Shown: positions 1 through 8,695 of the stretch, one piece after another
Layout of the letters: the number at the start of each line of letters is the position of its first letter
How positions within the stretch are numbered: position 1 is the first letter of the stretch
From: Shinella sp. SUS2
GTDB taxonomy: Bacteria; Pseudomonadota; Alphaproteobacteria; Rhizobiales; Rhizobiaceae
DNA: 64,000 bases
NCBI RefSeq assembly: GCF_001262505.1
Contig: NZ_KQ410723.1
Span: 1-64,000 of the forward strand
Direction of reading: 5' to 3'
The notes under the pieces: model-generated
What the model saw: only the letters and a program-made list of their open reading frames with translations
Told to the model about the DNA's origin: nothing
The model's database searches: none
Position numbers and translations under genes: made by a program

Positions 1-2
1 AT

Positions 3-239
3 CTCGACGGCGTCGTTCGCTGGCGTCTGTGCGATCTGGCGCAATGGCTGTGGGAGGAGTTTCGCGTTTCGGTGAGCGAGCAGACGCTCAGCCGCGAAGT
101 CCGGGCCATGGGCTATCGCAAGCTCGCTGTTCGGCCCAAACATCACGCGCAAGACCCTCAAGCCATTGAGGGTTTTAAAAAAGCTTCCCTGCCGCAGTGG
201 CAGAGATTGCCGCTGGAGCGGCCCGAGGAAAACGCATAG
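3..239 (+). CDS. IS630 transposase N-terminal part (orfA), partial
   Basis: An open frame enters from the left edge and stops with TAG at 237-239. The visible 78 residues are the end of a winged-helix DNA-binding region (a WLWEEFRVSVSEQTLSREVR-type helix) typical of the N-terminal half of IS630 transposases. The frame passes through an A6 run at 177-182. A slip of -1 there joins it to the downstream frame that carries the catalytic domain. The first part of the protein is outside the window. It probably functions only as the N-terminal half of a frameshifted transposase. Confidence 0.7.
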   Translation, partial: LDGVVRWRLCDLAQWLWEEFRVSVSEQTLSREVRAMGYRKLAVRPKHHAQDPQAIEGFKKASLPQWQRLPLERPEENA

Positions 240-751
240 AGATTTGGTTTCAGGATGAGGCCCGTATCGGGCAAAAGAACAAGATCACCCGCCGATGGGC
301 CAGGCGAGGAACACGGCCTTCAGCACCGCACGATCAGCGCACAAGGTCGGCCTACATCTTCGGCGCAATCTGCCCCAAGCTCGGCAAGGCGGCGGCGCTG
401 GTCATGCCATGGTGCGACACCTACGCCATGACCCAGCATCTGGCCGAAATCGCCCGACACGTCGATGCCGACGCGCACGCTATCCTCATCATGGATCAGG
501 CAGGCTGGCACATGTCCAACAATCTCGTCGTGCCCGAAAACATCACCATTCTGCCACTCCCGCCGAAATCGCCGGAGCTGAACCCGGTCGAAAACCTCTG
601 GCATTTCATGCGCGACAACTGGTTATCAAACCGCGTGTTCAAATCATACGACGACATCGTCGATCATTGCTGCGATGCCTGGCGGCGGCTCGAAAGCCAG
701 CCATGGCGCGTCATGTCGATCGGACGCAGAGAATGGGCCAATGGGTTTTGA
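197..751 (+). CDS. IS630 transposase catalytic part (orfB)
   Basis: This 184-residue frame holds the DDE superfamily endonuclease domain of an IS630 transposase. All three catalytic acidic residues are visible: D in WFQDEARIG, D in LIMDQAGWH and E in SPELNPVENLW. The annotated GTG at 197 is only the first available start. The frame is open back to the A6 run at 177-182, and family members read continuously across this point, so the real product is most likely made by a -1 frameshift from the upstream frame. The catalytic half looks intact, so the element may still be active if the left end is complete. Confidence 0.85.
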   Translation: MAEIAAGAARGKRIEIWFQDEARIGQKNKITRRWARRGTRPSAPHDQRTRSAYIFGAICPKLGKAAALVMPWCDTYAMTQHLAEIARHVDADAHAILIMDQAGWHMSNNLVVPENITILPLPPKSPELNPVENLWHFMRDNWLSNRVFKSYDDIVDHCCDAWRRLESQPWRVMSIGRREWANGF

Positions 752-764
752 TCAGTGAGGGGCC

Positions 765-936
765 GTATTACATCATGCTCGGCGAGAGCGACGCGCTGCT
801 GCGCGTCGTCGTCTCGGATCTGGAAGACTATCGCCGCTTCCAGTCGACCCATCTCACCCGCAGGAACGGCATCCAAACCGTCAAGACGGACGTGCCGAGC
901 GAGACGATCAAACAGACTTTCGCGCTTCCCTTGTAG
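765..936 (+). pseudogene. 3' remnant of Lrp/AsnC-family regulator, interrupted by IS630
   Basis: About 56 codons directly after the IS630 element, ending at TAG 934-936, match the C-terminal end of Lrp/AsnC regulators. Seen are a glycine-containing ligand-domain segment (YYIMLGESDALLRVVVSDLE) followed by a segment ending in the family-style TFALPL. There is no start codon or DNA-binding domain in the remaining piece. I infer that the insertion sequence split an AsnC-type gene and that the 5' part lies left of the window. It is separated by 3 bp from the convergent methyltransferase gene. Confidence 0.65.
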
Positions 937-939
937 GGT

Positions 940-1989
940 TCAGCGCTTGCCCCAGAGAACCTTGAAGCGGGCGTTGCGGCAGACTTCACCGCTCTCCTTG
1001 AAGGCTTCCTTCAGCACGGGCTCGTAGGGCAGGCCGCGGTTGGCGACCATCAGCAGGCGTCCGCCGGCCTTCAGCGATTTTGCCGCCATGCGGATCATGC
1101 CGGCGCCGAGCGAGTGATCGGCGGCATGGCCTTCGTGGAAGGGCGGGTTCATGACGATGAGGTCGTAGTGGTCGCGCGGCGTCTCGGCCGTCAGGTCGAA
1201 CCAGTAGTAGCGGGCGGGAATGTTCGGGCAGTTCTCCGCCATGTTTTCCTTGGCGGCTTCCAGCGCCTCGTAGTGCGCCTCGAAGAGGTCGATGCCCTTC
1301 ACTTGCGGCGCGCGACCGCCGAACATGACGGAGAGATAGCCCCAGCCCGCACCGAAATCGGCGGCGTGGCCGTGGAAGTCTTCCGGGATACGGGTCGCGA
1401 GCAGTTCCGAACCCTCGTCGATCCGGTCATGCGAGAACATGCCCGGCGCCGCAGTGAAACGGCCGACGATGCGCACCGGCTTGGCGGCGAGCTTGGAAAT
1501 GGCCTCGGACGGGTCTTCCGGACGGGCGAACCAGATGGCAAGGCCATGGTACTTCGGCATGTAGTCGCCGGAAAGGCCGAGCTGGTCGAGACGCTTGCGC
1601 ATCGACTGCACGCCGTCTTCCTTGCTGCCGGCAACGACGATGAGGCCGCCTGTGCGCACCCGGCGCAGCGCCTCGGCGATGCGGTTCTCGTTCTCGCCCT
1701 TGTGCTTGTTGATCAGGATGAGCGCGCCGTCGAAGTCCTCGCCCTCGATGACCGGCTTGACCGGCACGCGCACAGCCTCCAGCCCGCGGTGGAGCGCCCG
1801 TTGCGGCTGCACGGCTTCCAGTGTCGCGGCAAAACCTTCCGGCGGGCGCTGACCGGCTTCAGCGCCGAGAAAGAGATAGCGTTCGCCCTCTTCCGGCATG
1901 GCAAGCGTGCCGGCGGCAAAGGGGTGAAACAGGGTCTTGAGGGCTTCGCGGGTCATGGCGGGCTTTCGGCGGTCGAGCAATTCCAGCAA
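940..1989 (-). CDS. rsmC: RsmC-like class I SAM-dependent rRNA methyltransferase
   Basis: A 349-residue protein of the RsmC/RlmG family, which methylates guanine N2 in rRNA (G1207 of 16S rRNA for E. coli RsmC). The N-terminal half is the degenerate family-specific domain and the C-terminal half a Rossmann methyltransferase. The SAM-binding segment ADFGAGWGYLS lies around residues 218-228, and the catalytic NPPFHEG motif follows near residue 280. A second ATG 11 codons in (1956) gives MTREALK and may be the true start. The gene lies downstream of pnp on the same strand, after a terminator hairpin, so it is probably transcribed separately. The exact rRNA target is inferred from the family. Confidence 0.8.
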   Translation of the reverse strand: MLELLDRRKPAMTREALKTLFHPFAAGTLAMPEEGERYLFLGAEAGQRPPEGFAATLEAVQPQRALHRGLEAVRVPVKPVIEGEDFDGALILINKHKGENENRIAEALRRVRTGGLIVVAGSKEDGVQSMRKRLDQLGLSGDYMPKYHGLAIWFARPEDPSEAISKLAAKPVRIVGRFTAAPGMFSHDRIDEGSELLATRIPEDFHGHAADFGAGWGYLSVMFGGRAPQVKGIDLFEAHYEALEAAKENMAENCPNIPARYYWFDLTAETPRDHYDLIVMNPPFHEGHAADHSLGAGMIRMAAKSLKAGGRLLMVANRGLPYEPVLKEAFKESGEVCRNARFKVLWGKR

Positions 1990-2039
1990 GGCTCAAGGCG
2001 GTTTGCGTTCTGAATTGCGAAACTAATGGGTCTGTCAAA

Positions 2040-2075
2040 GGAAAGGGGCGCGGAACATTCCGCTCCGCGCCCCTT
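2040..2075 (-). terminator. intrinsic terminator after pnp
   Basis: On the minus strand, GGGGCGCGGA and TCCGCGCCCC (positions 2064-2073 and 2045-2054) form a 10-bp GC stem. It is followed by a T-rich tract (TTTCCTTT). It begins about 20 bp after the pnp stop codon and separates pnp from the downstream methyltransferase gene. Confidence 0.7.
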
Positions 2076-2094
2076 CTAAAGGTAGAAGGTCCGA

Positions 2095-4236
<2,142 letters not shown>

Positions 4237-4547
4237 GTCTTGTCCTTCTTGGCAGATACGCGCACCGCCGCCCGAAAAGGCGCAGGTGGTCTATCCGCTT
4301 TCATGACGCATCATGGGCAAGACAACGGGAGGCTTCCGGGTGGTGGCTCGCGAACTCTGCGGGCGAAGGCTCTTTGAGCCCGGCCGACGACAGGCGCGCG
4401 CCTGAAGCATCCTGCAATCCTGCCCCATGACAGGTCATCGGTTGGTTCCGCAGGACCGGCCCATCCGGCCTGCTGGAGAATTCCGTTTCACGAGGCGGTC
4501 GCAACCGGCACAGGGGGAACGGTCTGGCGAAGCGTCTGCTCCGCAAA
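4237..4547. other. rpsO-pnp intergenic region, no gene seen
   Basis: No convincing protein gene was found in this stretch; the open frames present are GC-driven. It is the leader of pnp on the minus strand. In other bacteria the pnp leader forms an RNase III-cleaved hairpin used for PNPase autoregulation. Several GC-rich short inverted repeats (for example around 4385-4405) could fold, but I cannot single out one structure. Confidence 0.4.
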
Positions 4548-4581
4548 AGAAAGCGGCGGGCGCTCACGAAGAACGCCCGCC
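4548..4581 (-). terminator. intrinsic terminator after rpsO
   Basis: On the minus strand GGCGGGCG and CGCCCGCC (4574-4581 and 4555-4562) make an 8-bp stem with an 11-nt loop. It is followed by GCTTTCTTTTG. The stem starts about 9 bp after the rpsO stop codon. Read-through would be needed for rpsO-pnp cotranscription. Confidence 0.75.
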
Positions 4582-4589
4582 GAAATTGC

Positions 4590-4859
4590 TTAGCGGCGAA
4601 TACCGAGGGCAGCAATCAGCTTGCTGTAACGGGCATCGTCCTTCTTCTTGAGGTAGTCAAGAAGCGAGCGGCGGCTGGAAACCATGGTCAGAAGGCCACG
4701 ACGGGAGTGGTTGTCCTTCTTATGGCCCTTGAAGTGTTCCGTCAGGTTGTTGATACGCTCGGTCAGGATCGCAACCTGGACTTCCGGAGAACCGGTATCG
4801 CCTTCGACGGTAGCGTATTCCTTGATCAGCGCAGCCTTGCGCTCAGCAGTGATCGACAT
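4590..4859 (-). CDS. rpsO: 30S ribosomal protein S15
   Basis: An 89-residue protein of exactly the usual bacterial uS15 length. It binds the central domain of 16S rRNA and nucleates assembly of the 30S platform. The family core is clear: [12 protein letters not shown] at the start, then [24 protein letters not shown] and the C-terminal DYLKKKD...LIAALGIRR. The frame is open 41 codons further upstream, but the ATG at 4857-4859 gives the canonical N-terminus. The gene sits between an SH3 protein gene and pnp. A strong hairpin in its leader (4930-4954) may be an autoregulatory S15 site. Confidence 0.98.
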   Translation of the reverse strand: MSITAERKAALIKEYATVEGDTGSPEVQVAILTERINNLTEHFKGHKKDNHSRRGLLTMVSSRRSLLDYLKKKDDARYSKLIAALGIRR

Positions 4860-4929
4860 CGTATGTCCTTTCATGAATGGGAACAAAGGTCGCCAAAAGC
4901 CGGGATGTCGTCCAGCGATGGCCGTGAAG

Positions 4930-4954
4930 GCAAGCGGGGAAGGCCCCGCATTGC
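4930..4954 (-). promoter_or_regulatory. hairpin in the rpsO leader, possible S15 autoregulatory element
   Basis: On the minus strand GCAATGCGGGG (4944-4954) can pair with CCCCGCTTGC (4930-4939) around a 4-nt loop, about 70 nt upstream of the rpsO start. S15 represses its own mRNA through leader structures in several bacteria, but these structures are not conserved between lineages. The regulatory role here is inference. Confidence 0.4.
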
Positions 4955-5010
4955 TGGCGGTGCCTATAAACCATTCCCTCATGAAAGGAAAGAGCCGTCA
5001 TCAACGCCTC

Positions 5011-5340
5011 TCAGCGCTGCTCGGCCGGTTGACTGGGTGCGGCCTCGCGTGCGTCGCCGGGCTGCTTGCATTCGATATAGGCGCCGAACACCCAGCCGAG
5101 CCGTTCGCCTTGCCGCGCGACGAAAAGCCAGTGCTTAGCACCGATCTTCATCTCGTCGACGATCTCGACCTGCGTACCGTTGACAAGCGTCGTCAGGATC
5201 GCACCGTTCGGAGCCGAGCGCACATTGAGCGGCGTGCCGGTCGGGTCGTCGACCGAGCACTGACCATAGGCGGCGAAGGCCGGAGAAGCCGAAAGGGCAA
5301 GGAACGCCGCGACGGCGCCTCCGTGCAGAAATGACGTCAT
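5011..5340 (-). CDS. secreted SH3-domain protein
   Basis: A 109-residue protein with an N-terminal signal peptide (hydrophobic stretch ending ASPAFAA near residue 23) followed by one bacterial SH3-like domain. The domain carries the usual PLNVRSAPNGAILTTL and LGWVFGAYIEC landmarks. Such domains bind peptidoglycan or other periplasmic ligands. Two cysteines near residues 27 and 91 could form a disulfide. The ATG at 5338-5340 is chosen because the longer frame lacks a signal peptide at its start. It lies between the histidine kinase gene and rpsO, all on the minus strand. The specific function is unknown. Confidence 0.75.
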   Translation of the reverse strand: MTSFLHGGAVAAFLALSASPAFAAYGQCSVDDPTGTPLNVRSAPNGAILTTLVNGTQVEIVDEMKIGAKHWLFVARQGERLGWVFGAYIECKQPGDAREAAPSQPAEQR

Positions 5341-5383
5341 GAAAAACACCTGTGGTCGATGTGTCTGAAAAGGACAGGGTTCC

Positions 5384-7120
5384 TCATTGCGCTGCACCCT
5401 GCTGCTGGTGAACGTCCTCGTCACGCAGCCGCGCAAGCGGGATCCTCACCCGCCATTCGATACCGTCGTCATGCACGGCGAAATCGAGCTTCGCATCGAG
5501 CGCCATGCCGAGCATGCGCTCCAGCACGACGCTGCCGAAACCCTTGCGGCTTGCGGCAATGGCGTCCTTGTCGATCGCCGCCTGGCTCTCGCGCCAGACG
5601 AGGTTCAGGTCCTCGCCGCTCGCTACCCAGCTCAGCGACACGATCCCCGTTTCGTTGGCGAGCGCACCATACTTCGTGGCATTGGTCGACAGTTCGTGCA
5701 GGGCCATGCCCAGCGTCTGCGAGGCCTGAGGATCGAGGAGCACGGCGGGGCCGGTGATGCACACACGCTCCGCATCCGCAGGCGTGAAAGGCTTCAGCTG
5801 ATTTTTCGCCAGTTCCATCAGGTTCACGCCCTGTGTGGCATTGGCGATCATCAGGTCTGTCGAGCGGGCAAGACCGGCCACGCGCTTGCGGAACGTTTCG
5901 GCGAAATCGCTGGCATTTTCCGCGCTCGCCGCCGACTGGTTGAGCATCGCCTGGATAACGGTGAGCTGGTTCTTGGAGCGGTGCGCCACCTCCCGCATCA
6001 GGAAGCGCACCTCGTTTTCCGATTTCACCCGTGCATCCGCAGCCTCGGCAAGCGCGCGGGAGACGGTCTCCAACTCGGAAATGGCATAGGGGCGCGGAGC
6101 GACCCGCTCTCCCTGGCCGAGCCGGCGCGCGTCATGCGCGAGCAGCCGCACGTCGCGCGACAGTACGCGGGCGATGCCGACGGCGCTGATGGCGGCGAGT
6201 GCGGCAAAGACAGCCCCGCCGATCGTCAGCCAGAGGAAGGAAGAGACGGCGGGCGCCTGCACATCCGACGACTTCGCCCAGGCGATCATGCGCCAGCCGG
6301 CAAGCGAGGAGAATTCAGTGACGACCTGATAGTCCACACCGTCCCCCTTCATGGTGCTGACGCCGAGGCGCAGCGACGGCACGACACGCAGGAAGAAGGG
6401 TTGGCCGGTTTTCTGTTTCTCATCGGTCGATGCGATGACTGTGCCGGCGGAATCCAGCACCGCCGCATTCCAGCCGGGCGAAAGCACATCCGGATTGACA
6501 GCGCGCCGCAGCGCATCGGCATTCTTTGTCAGCGTCAGCAGGACCGGCTCACCATTGGCAAGCCGCACCGGCATATAGACGTTGAACACCCATTGCTGCG
6601 CGGTGCGGCCGAAGAACAGGTCGGAAACCATACGCTCGCCCCGCGACAGCGCCAGGCGTGCCGAAACCGGCTCCGAGGCGACATTGAGCGGCATGCCGTA
6701 GGGAACGCGCGTGTTGAGGCGCTGCTTCATCGCCTGATCGATGACGAGGAAATAGATGTCCGTACCCTGCAGCGTCTTGCTTGCCTGGGCATGCAGGGTG
6801 GCATAATCGCCCTTCGGCAGACTTTCCGACGTGGACAGGAAATTGAGCGTCGAGAACATGCCCGTGATTTCACGCTCGACGGCGCGATTGACGGCGCTTG
6901 TCGAAGTGCGCAGCAGCGATTCGAAGATGCGCTCCTGCGCCTCGGTGGTGCGCTTCAGCACGACGATGGAGAACAGGAAGGCGGGAATGACGACGACGAG
7001 GATGAGGCAGACGAGATAGAATGCGACGGGATGGTGCATACGCCGGCGGCTTTCGGCAGGGCCAGCGCCCTCCACCGTATCCTCGGCGGATACCGTTCTG
7101 TCAGTCGGCGCAATCGTCAA
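5384..7120 (-). CDS. HWE-family sensor histidine kinase
   Basis: A 578-residue membrane sensor kinase. A transmembrane helix at about residues 30-52 and a second at about 290-315 flank a periplasmic Cache-like sensor region. A linker follows, then the kinase core. The phosphoacceptor segment is EVAHRSKNQLTVIQ (H near 380), the N box is HELSTNATKYGAL (near 475) and the G1 region carries WRE. The histidine in the N box and the WxE motif define the HWE family, common in rhizobia. The first start is a TTG at 7118-7120 with no clear ribosome site; an ATG at 7037-7039 just before the first helix is an alternative. No response regulator gene is adjacent. The signal is unknown. Confidence 0.85.
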   Translation of the reverse strand: MTIAPTDRTVSAEDTVEGAGPAESRRRMHHPVAFYLVCLILVVVIPAFLFSIVVLKRTTEAQERIFESLLRTSTSAVNRAVEREITGMFSTLNFLSTSESLPKGDYATLHAQASKTLQGTDIYFLVIDQAMKQRLNTRVPYGMPLNVASEPVSARLALSRGERMVSDLFFGRTAQQWVFNVYMPVRLANGEPVLLTLTKNADALRRAVNPDVLSPGWNAAVLDSAGTVIASTDEKQKTGQPFFLRVVPSLRLGVSTMKGDGVDYQVVTEFSSLAGWRMIAWAKSSDVQAPAVSSFLWLTIGGAVFAALAAISAVGIARVLSRDVRLLAHDARRLGQGERVAPRPYAISELETVSRALAEAADARVKSENEVRFLMREVAHRSKNQLTVIQAMLNQSAASAENASDFAETFRKRVAGLARSTDLMIANATQGVNLMELAKNQLKPFTPADAERVCITGPAVLLDPQASQTLGMALHELSTNATKYGALANETGIVSLSWVASGEDLNLVWRESQAAIDKDAIAASRKGFGSVVLERMLGMALDAKLDFAVHDDGIEWRVRIPLARLRDEDVHQQQGAAQ

Positions 7121-7264
7121 CGGCCAGCCCTTTCACCCCTCGCCCGCAGGCAGCCGGAACGGCAAAGCACCGCCCGGCCCGCCCTCGAACGAACCTCGCC
7201 GGCCCATAAAGCCCATAGCTTGTGGTGAAATCAAGTCGGCGGCGATTGGTTCCGCCGACCTTGT

Positions 7265-8200
7265 TCAGCCGCCGAAGACGCGCTTCGGCCGGAACTCGCC
7301 GCCACCGATCTCGCCGATCGCGACCAGCTTGCCACGGGCCGTGGCATAGGCTTCATCAGCAGAAACCGGGGCATCCCGGCCGCGCAGGATGATCGGATTG
7401 CCCATACGCAGGCGGTGCGCCTGGTCGTCGTTGATGACGATCTGCGGCAGGCTGGAAAGCGCTTCGCCCGTGTCGATCAGGAAGGCATCAAGTGCCGCCA
7501 GCCGTTCGGCCTCGTCGGCGATCTCCTCGAGTGCCGTCAGGTCGGCGAGCGGCACCATGCTGTCCTCGCCGAAAGGCGCGACGAAGGTGCGGCGCAAGGC
7601 CGAGATATGACCGAAGCAGCCGAGCTGGCGGCCAAAATCACGGGCGAGCGCACGCACGTAGGTGCCCTTGCCGCATTCCACCTCGAATTCGGCCGTGTTC
7701 TCATCCGGGCAGCCGATCAGCGTCAGGCGGTGGATCTCCACCTCGCGCGAGGGGATTTCGACAATCTCGCCTTCGCGGGCAAGATCGTAGGCGCGTTCGC
7801 CTGCGATCTTGATGGCGGAGAACTGCGGCGGGATCTGCTGGATGACGCCGGTATACTCGCCGAGGATCGCCCGGATCGCCTCGGCGGCAGGCCGCTTTTC
7901 GGAACTCTGCGTTACCTCGCCCTCAAGGTCATCCGTCGTGCGTTCTTCGCCCCAGGTCACCGTGAATTCGTAGATCTTGCGGCCGTCCATCACATAGGGC
8001 ACGGTCTTGGTCGCATCGCCGAGCGCGATCGGCAGCATGCCGGAGGCCAGCGGATCGAGCGTACCGGCATGGCCGGCCTTCTGGGCCTTGAGCAGCCATT
8101 TGATCTTGGCGACGGCTTCGGTGGAGCCGAAATCGAACGGCTTATCGAGGATGAGCCAGCCGGAAACCGGCCGGCCCTTGGGTTTGCGGGGTCTGGACAT
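7265..8200 (-). CDS. truB: tRNA pseudouridine(55) synthase
   Basis: A 311-residue TruB, which makes the universal pseudouridine 55 in the T loop of tRNAs. The N-terminal [17 protein letters not shown] and the catalytic segment [18 protein letters not shown] with the active-site aspartate are clear. [13 protein letters not shown] and the C-terminal RNA-binding part are also seen. It follows rbfA by 12 bp in the same minus-strand operon, the standard rbfA-truB order. In related bacteria rpsO usually comes next, but here two unrelated genes intervene. Confidence 0.97.
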   Translation of the reverse strand: MSRPRKPKGRPVSGWLILDKPFDFGSTEAVAKIKWLLKAQKAGHAGTLDPLASGMLPIALGDATKTVPYVMDGRKIYEFTVTWGEERTTDDLEGEVTQSSEKRPAAEAIRAILGEYTGVIQQIPPQFSAIKIAGERAYDLAREGEIVEIPSREVEIHRLTLIGCPDENTAEFEVECGKGTYVRALARDFGRQLGCFGHISALRRTFVAPFGEDSMVPLADLTALEEIADEAERLAALDAFLIDTGEALSSLPQIVINDDQAHRLRMGNPIILRGRDAPVSADEAYATARGKLVAIGEIGGGEFRPKRVFGG

Positions 8201-8212
8201 ATTCTACCTGGA

Positions 8213-8623
8213 TTACTTGTCGTCGTCGCCGTCTTCGGCCGAAAGATCGCGAGCGACTTCCGGCGAACGCAGGAGATCGTCGATCTTCTTGTAGTTGTCG
8301 AAGCTCGTATCGTCACGGAAACGAACGTCCGGCATGTACTTCATCTGGCGAAGCTGCGGGCCGAGGCGGCCGCGAATGAACTTCGAATTGCGGTTCAGCG
8401 CGTCGATCACCGCCTCATGGTCCTTCACGCCGAGCGGCGTGACATAGGCCGTCGCGTGTTTGAGATCGGGCGACATGCGCACTTCCGAAATCGAGATCAC
8501 GGTCTTTTCGAGAAGCGGGTCGCGCACTTCACCGCGCTGGAGGACCTGGGTGATCGCCGCGCGCACCTGCTCGCCTACGCGCAGCATGCGTTGCGACGGC
8601 GCCGAGGATGTTGCTCTGGTCAT
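8213..8623 (-). CDS. rbfA: ribosome-binding factor A
   Basis: A 136-residue RbfA, a KH-like fold protein that assists late 30S maturation and 16S 5'-end processing. Family landmarks are [20 protein letters not shown], the [21 protein letters not shown] segment and [19 protein letters not shown]. The C-terminus is acidic. The ATG at 8621-8623 fits the family; the open frame extends 17 codons upstream into a terminator hairpin. It lies between infB and truB. The strong hairpin with a T run just upstream suggests rbfA-truB expression is reduced relative to infB. Confidence 0.96.
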   Translation of the reverse strand: MTRATSSAPSQRMLRVGEQVRAAITQVLQRGEVRDPLLEKTVISISEVRMSPDLKHATAYVTPLGVKDHEAVIDALNRNSKFIRGRLGPQLRQMKYMPDVRFRDDTSFDNYKKIDDLLRSPEVARDLSAEDGDDDK

Positions 8624-8633
8624 GGTCGTCACC

Positions 8634-8673
8634 TTCAAAAAAATGCGAGCGCCGAAACGGTCCGGCGCTCGCA
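8634..8673 (-). terminator. intrinsic terminator between infB and rbfA
   Basis: On the minus strand TGCGAGCGCCG (8663-8673) pairs perfectly with CGGCGCTCGCA (8644-8654) around an 8-nt loop. It is followed directly by seven T residues. It starts about 22 bp after the infB stop and ends 11 bp before the rbfA start. A strong intrinsic terminator inside this operon implies attenuation of rbfA-truB or a separate promoter. Confidence 0.85.
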
Positions 8674-8695
8674 CGATGGTCTATTCGCCGGACGC

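Larger units (their letters stand above)
1..768 (+). mobile_element. IS630-family insertion sequence, left end outside window
   Basis: The two overlapping reading frames encode an IS630/Tc1-mariner type DDE transposase. The element is cut by the left edge of the window. Its right end must fall between the transposase stop at 749-751 and about 770, because coding sequence of an unrelated Lrp/AsnC-type gene resumes by 768-770. IS630 elements duplicate a TA dinucleotide on insertion, and TA occurs at 766-767 and 769-770, so the junction is probably there. The left inverted repeat is not visible, so the exact end is inferred. Confidence 0.8.
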
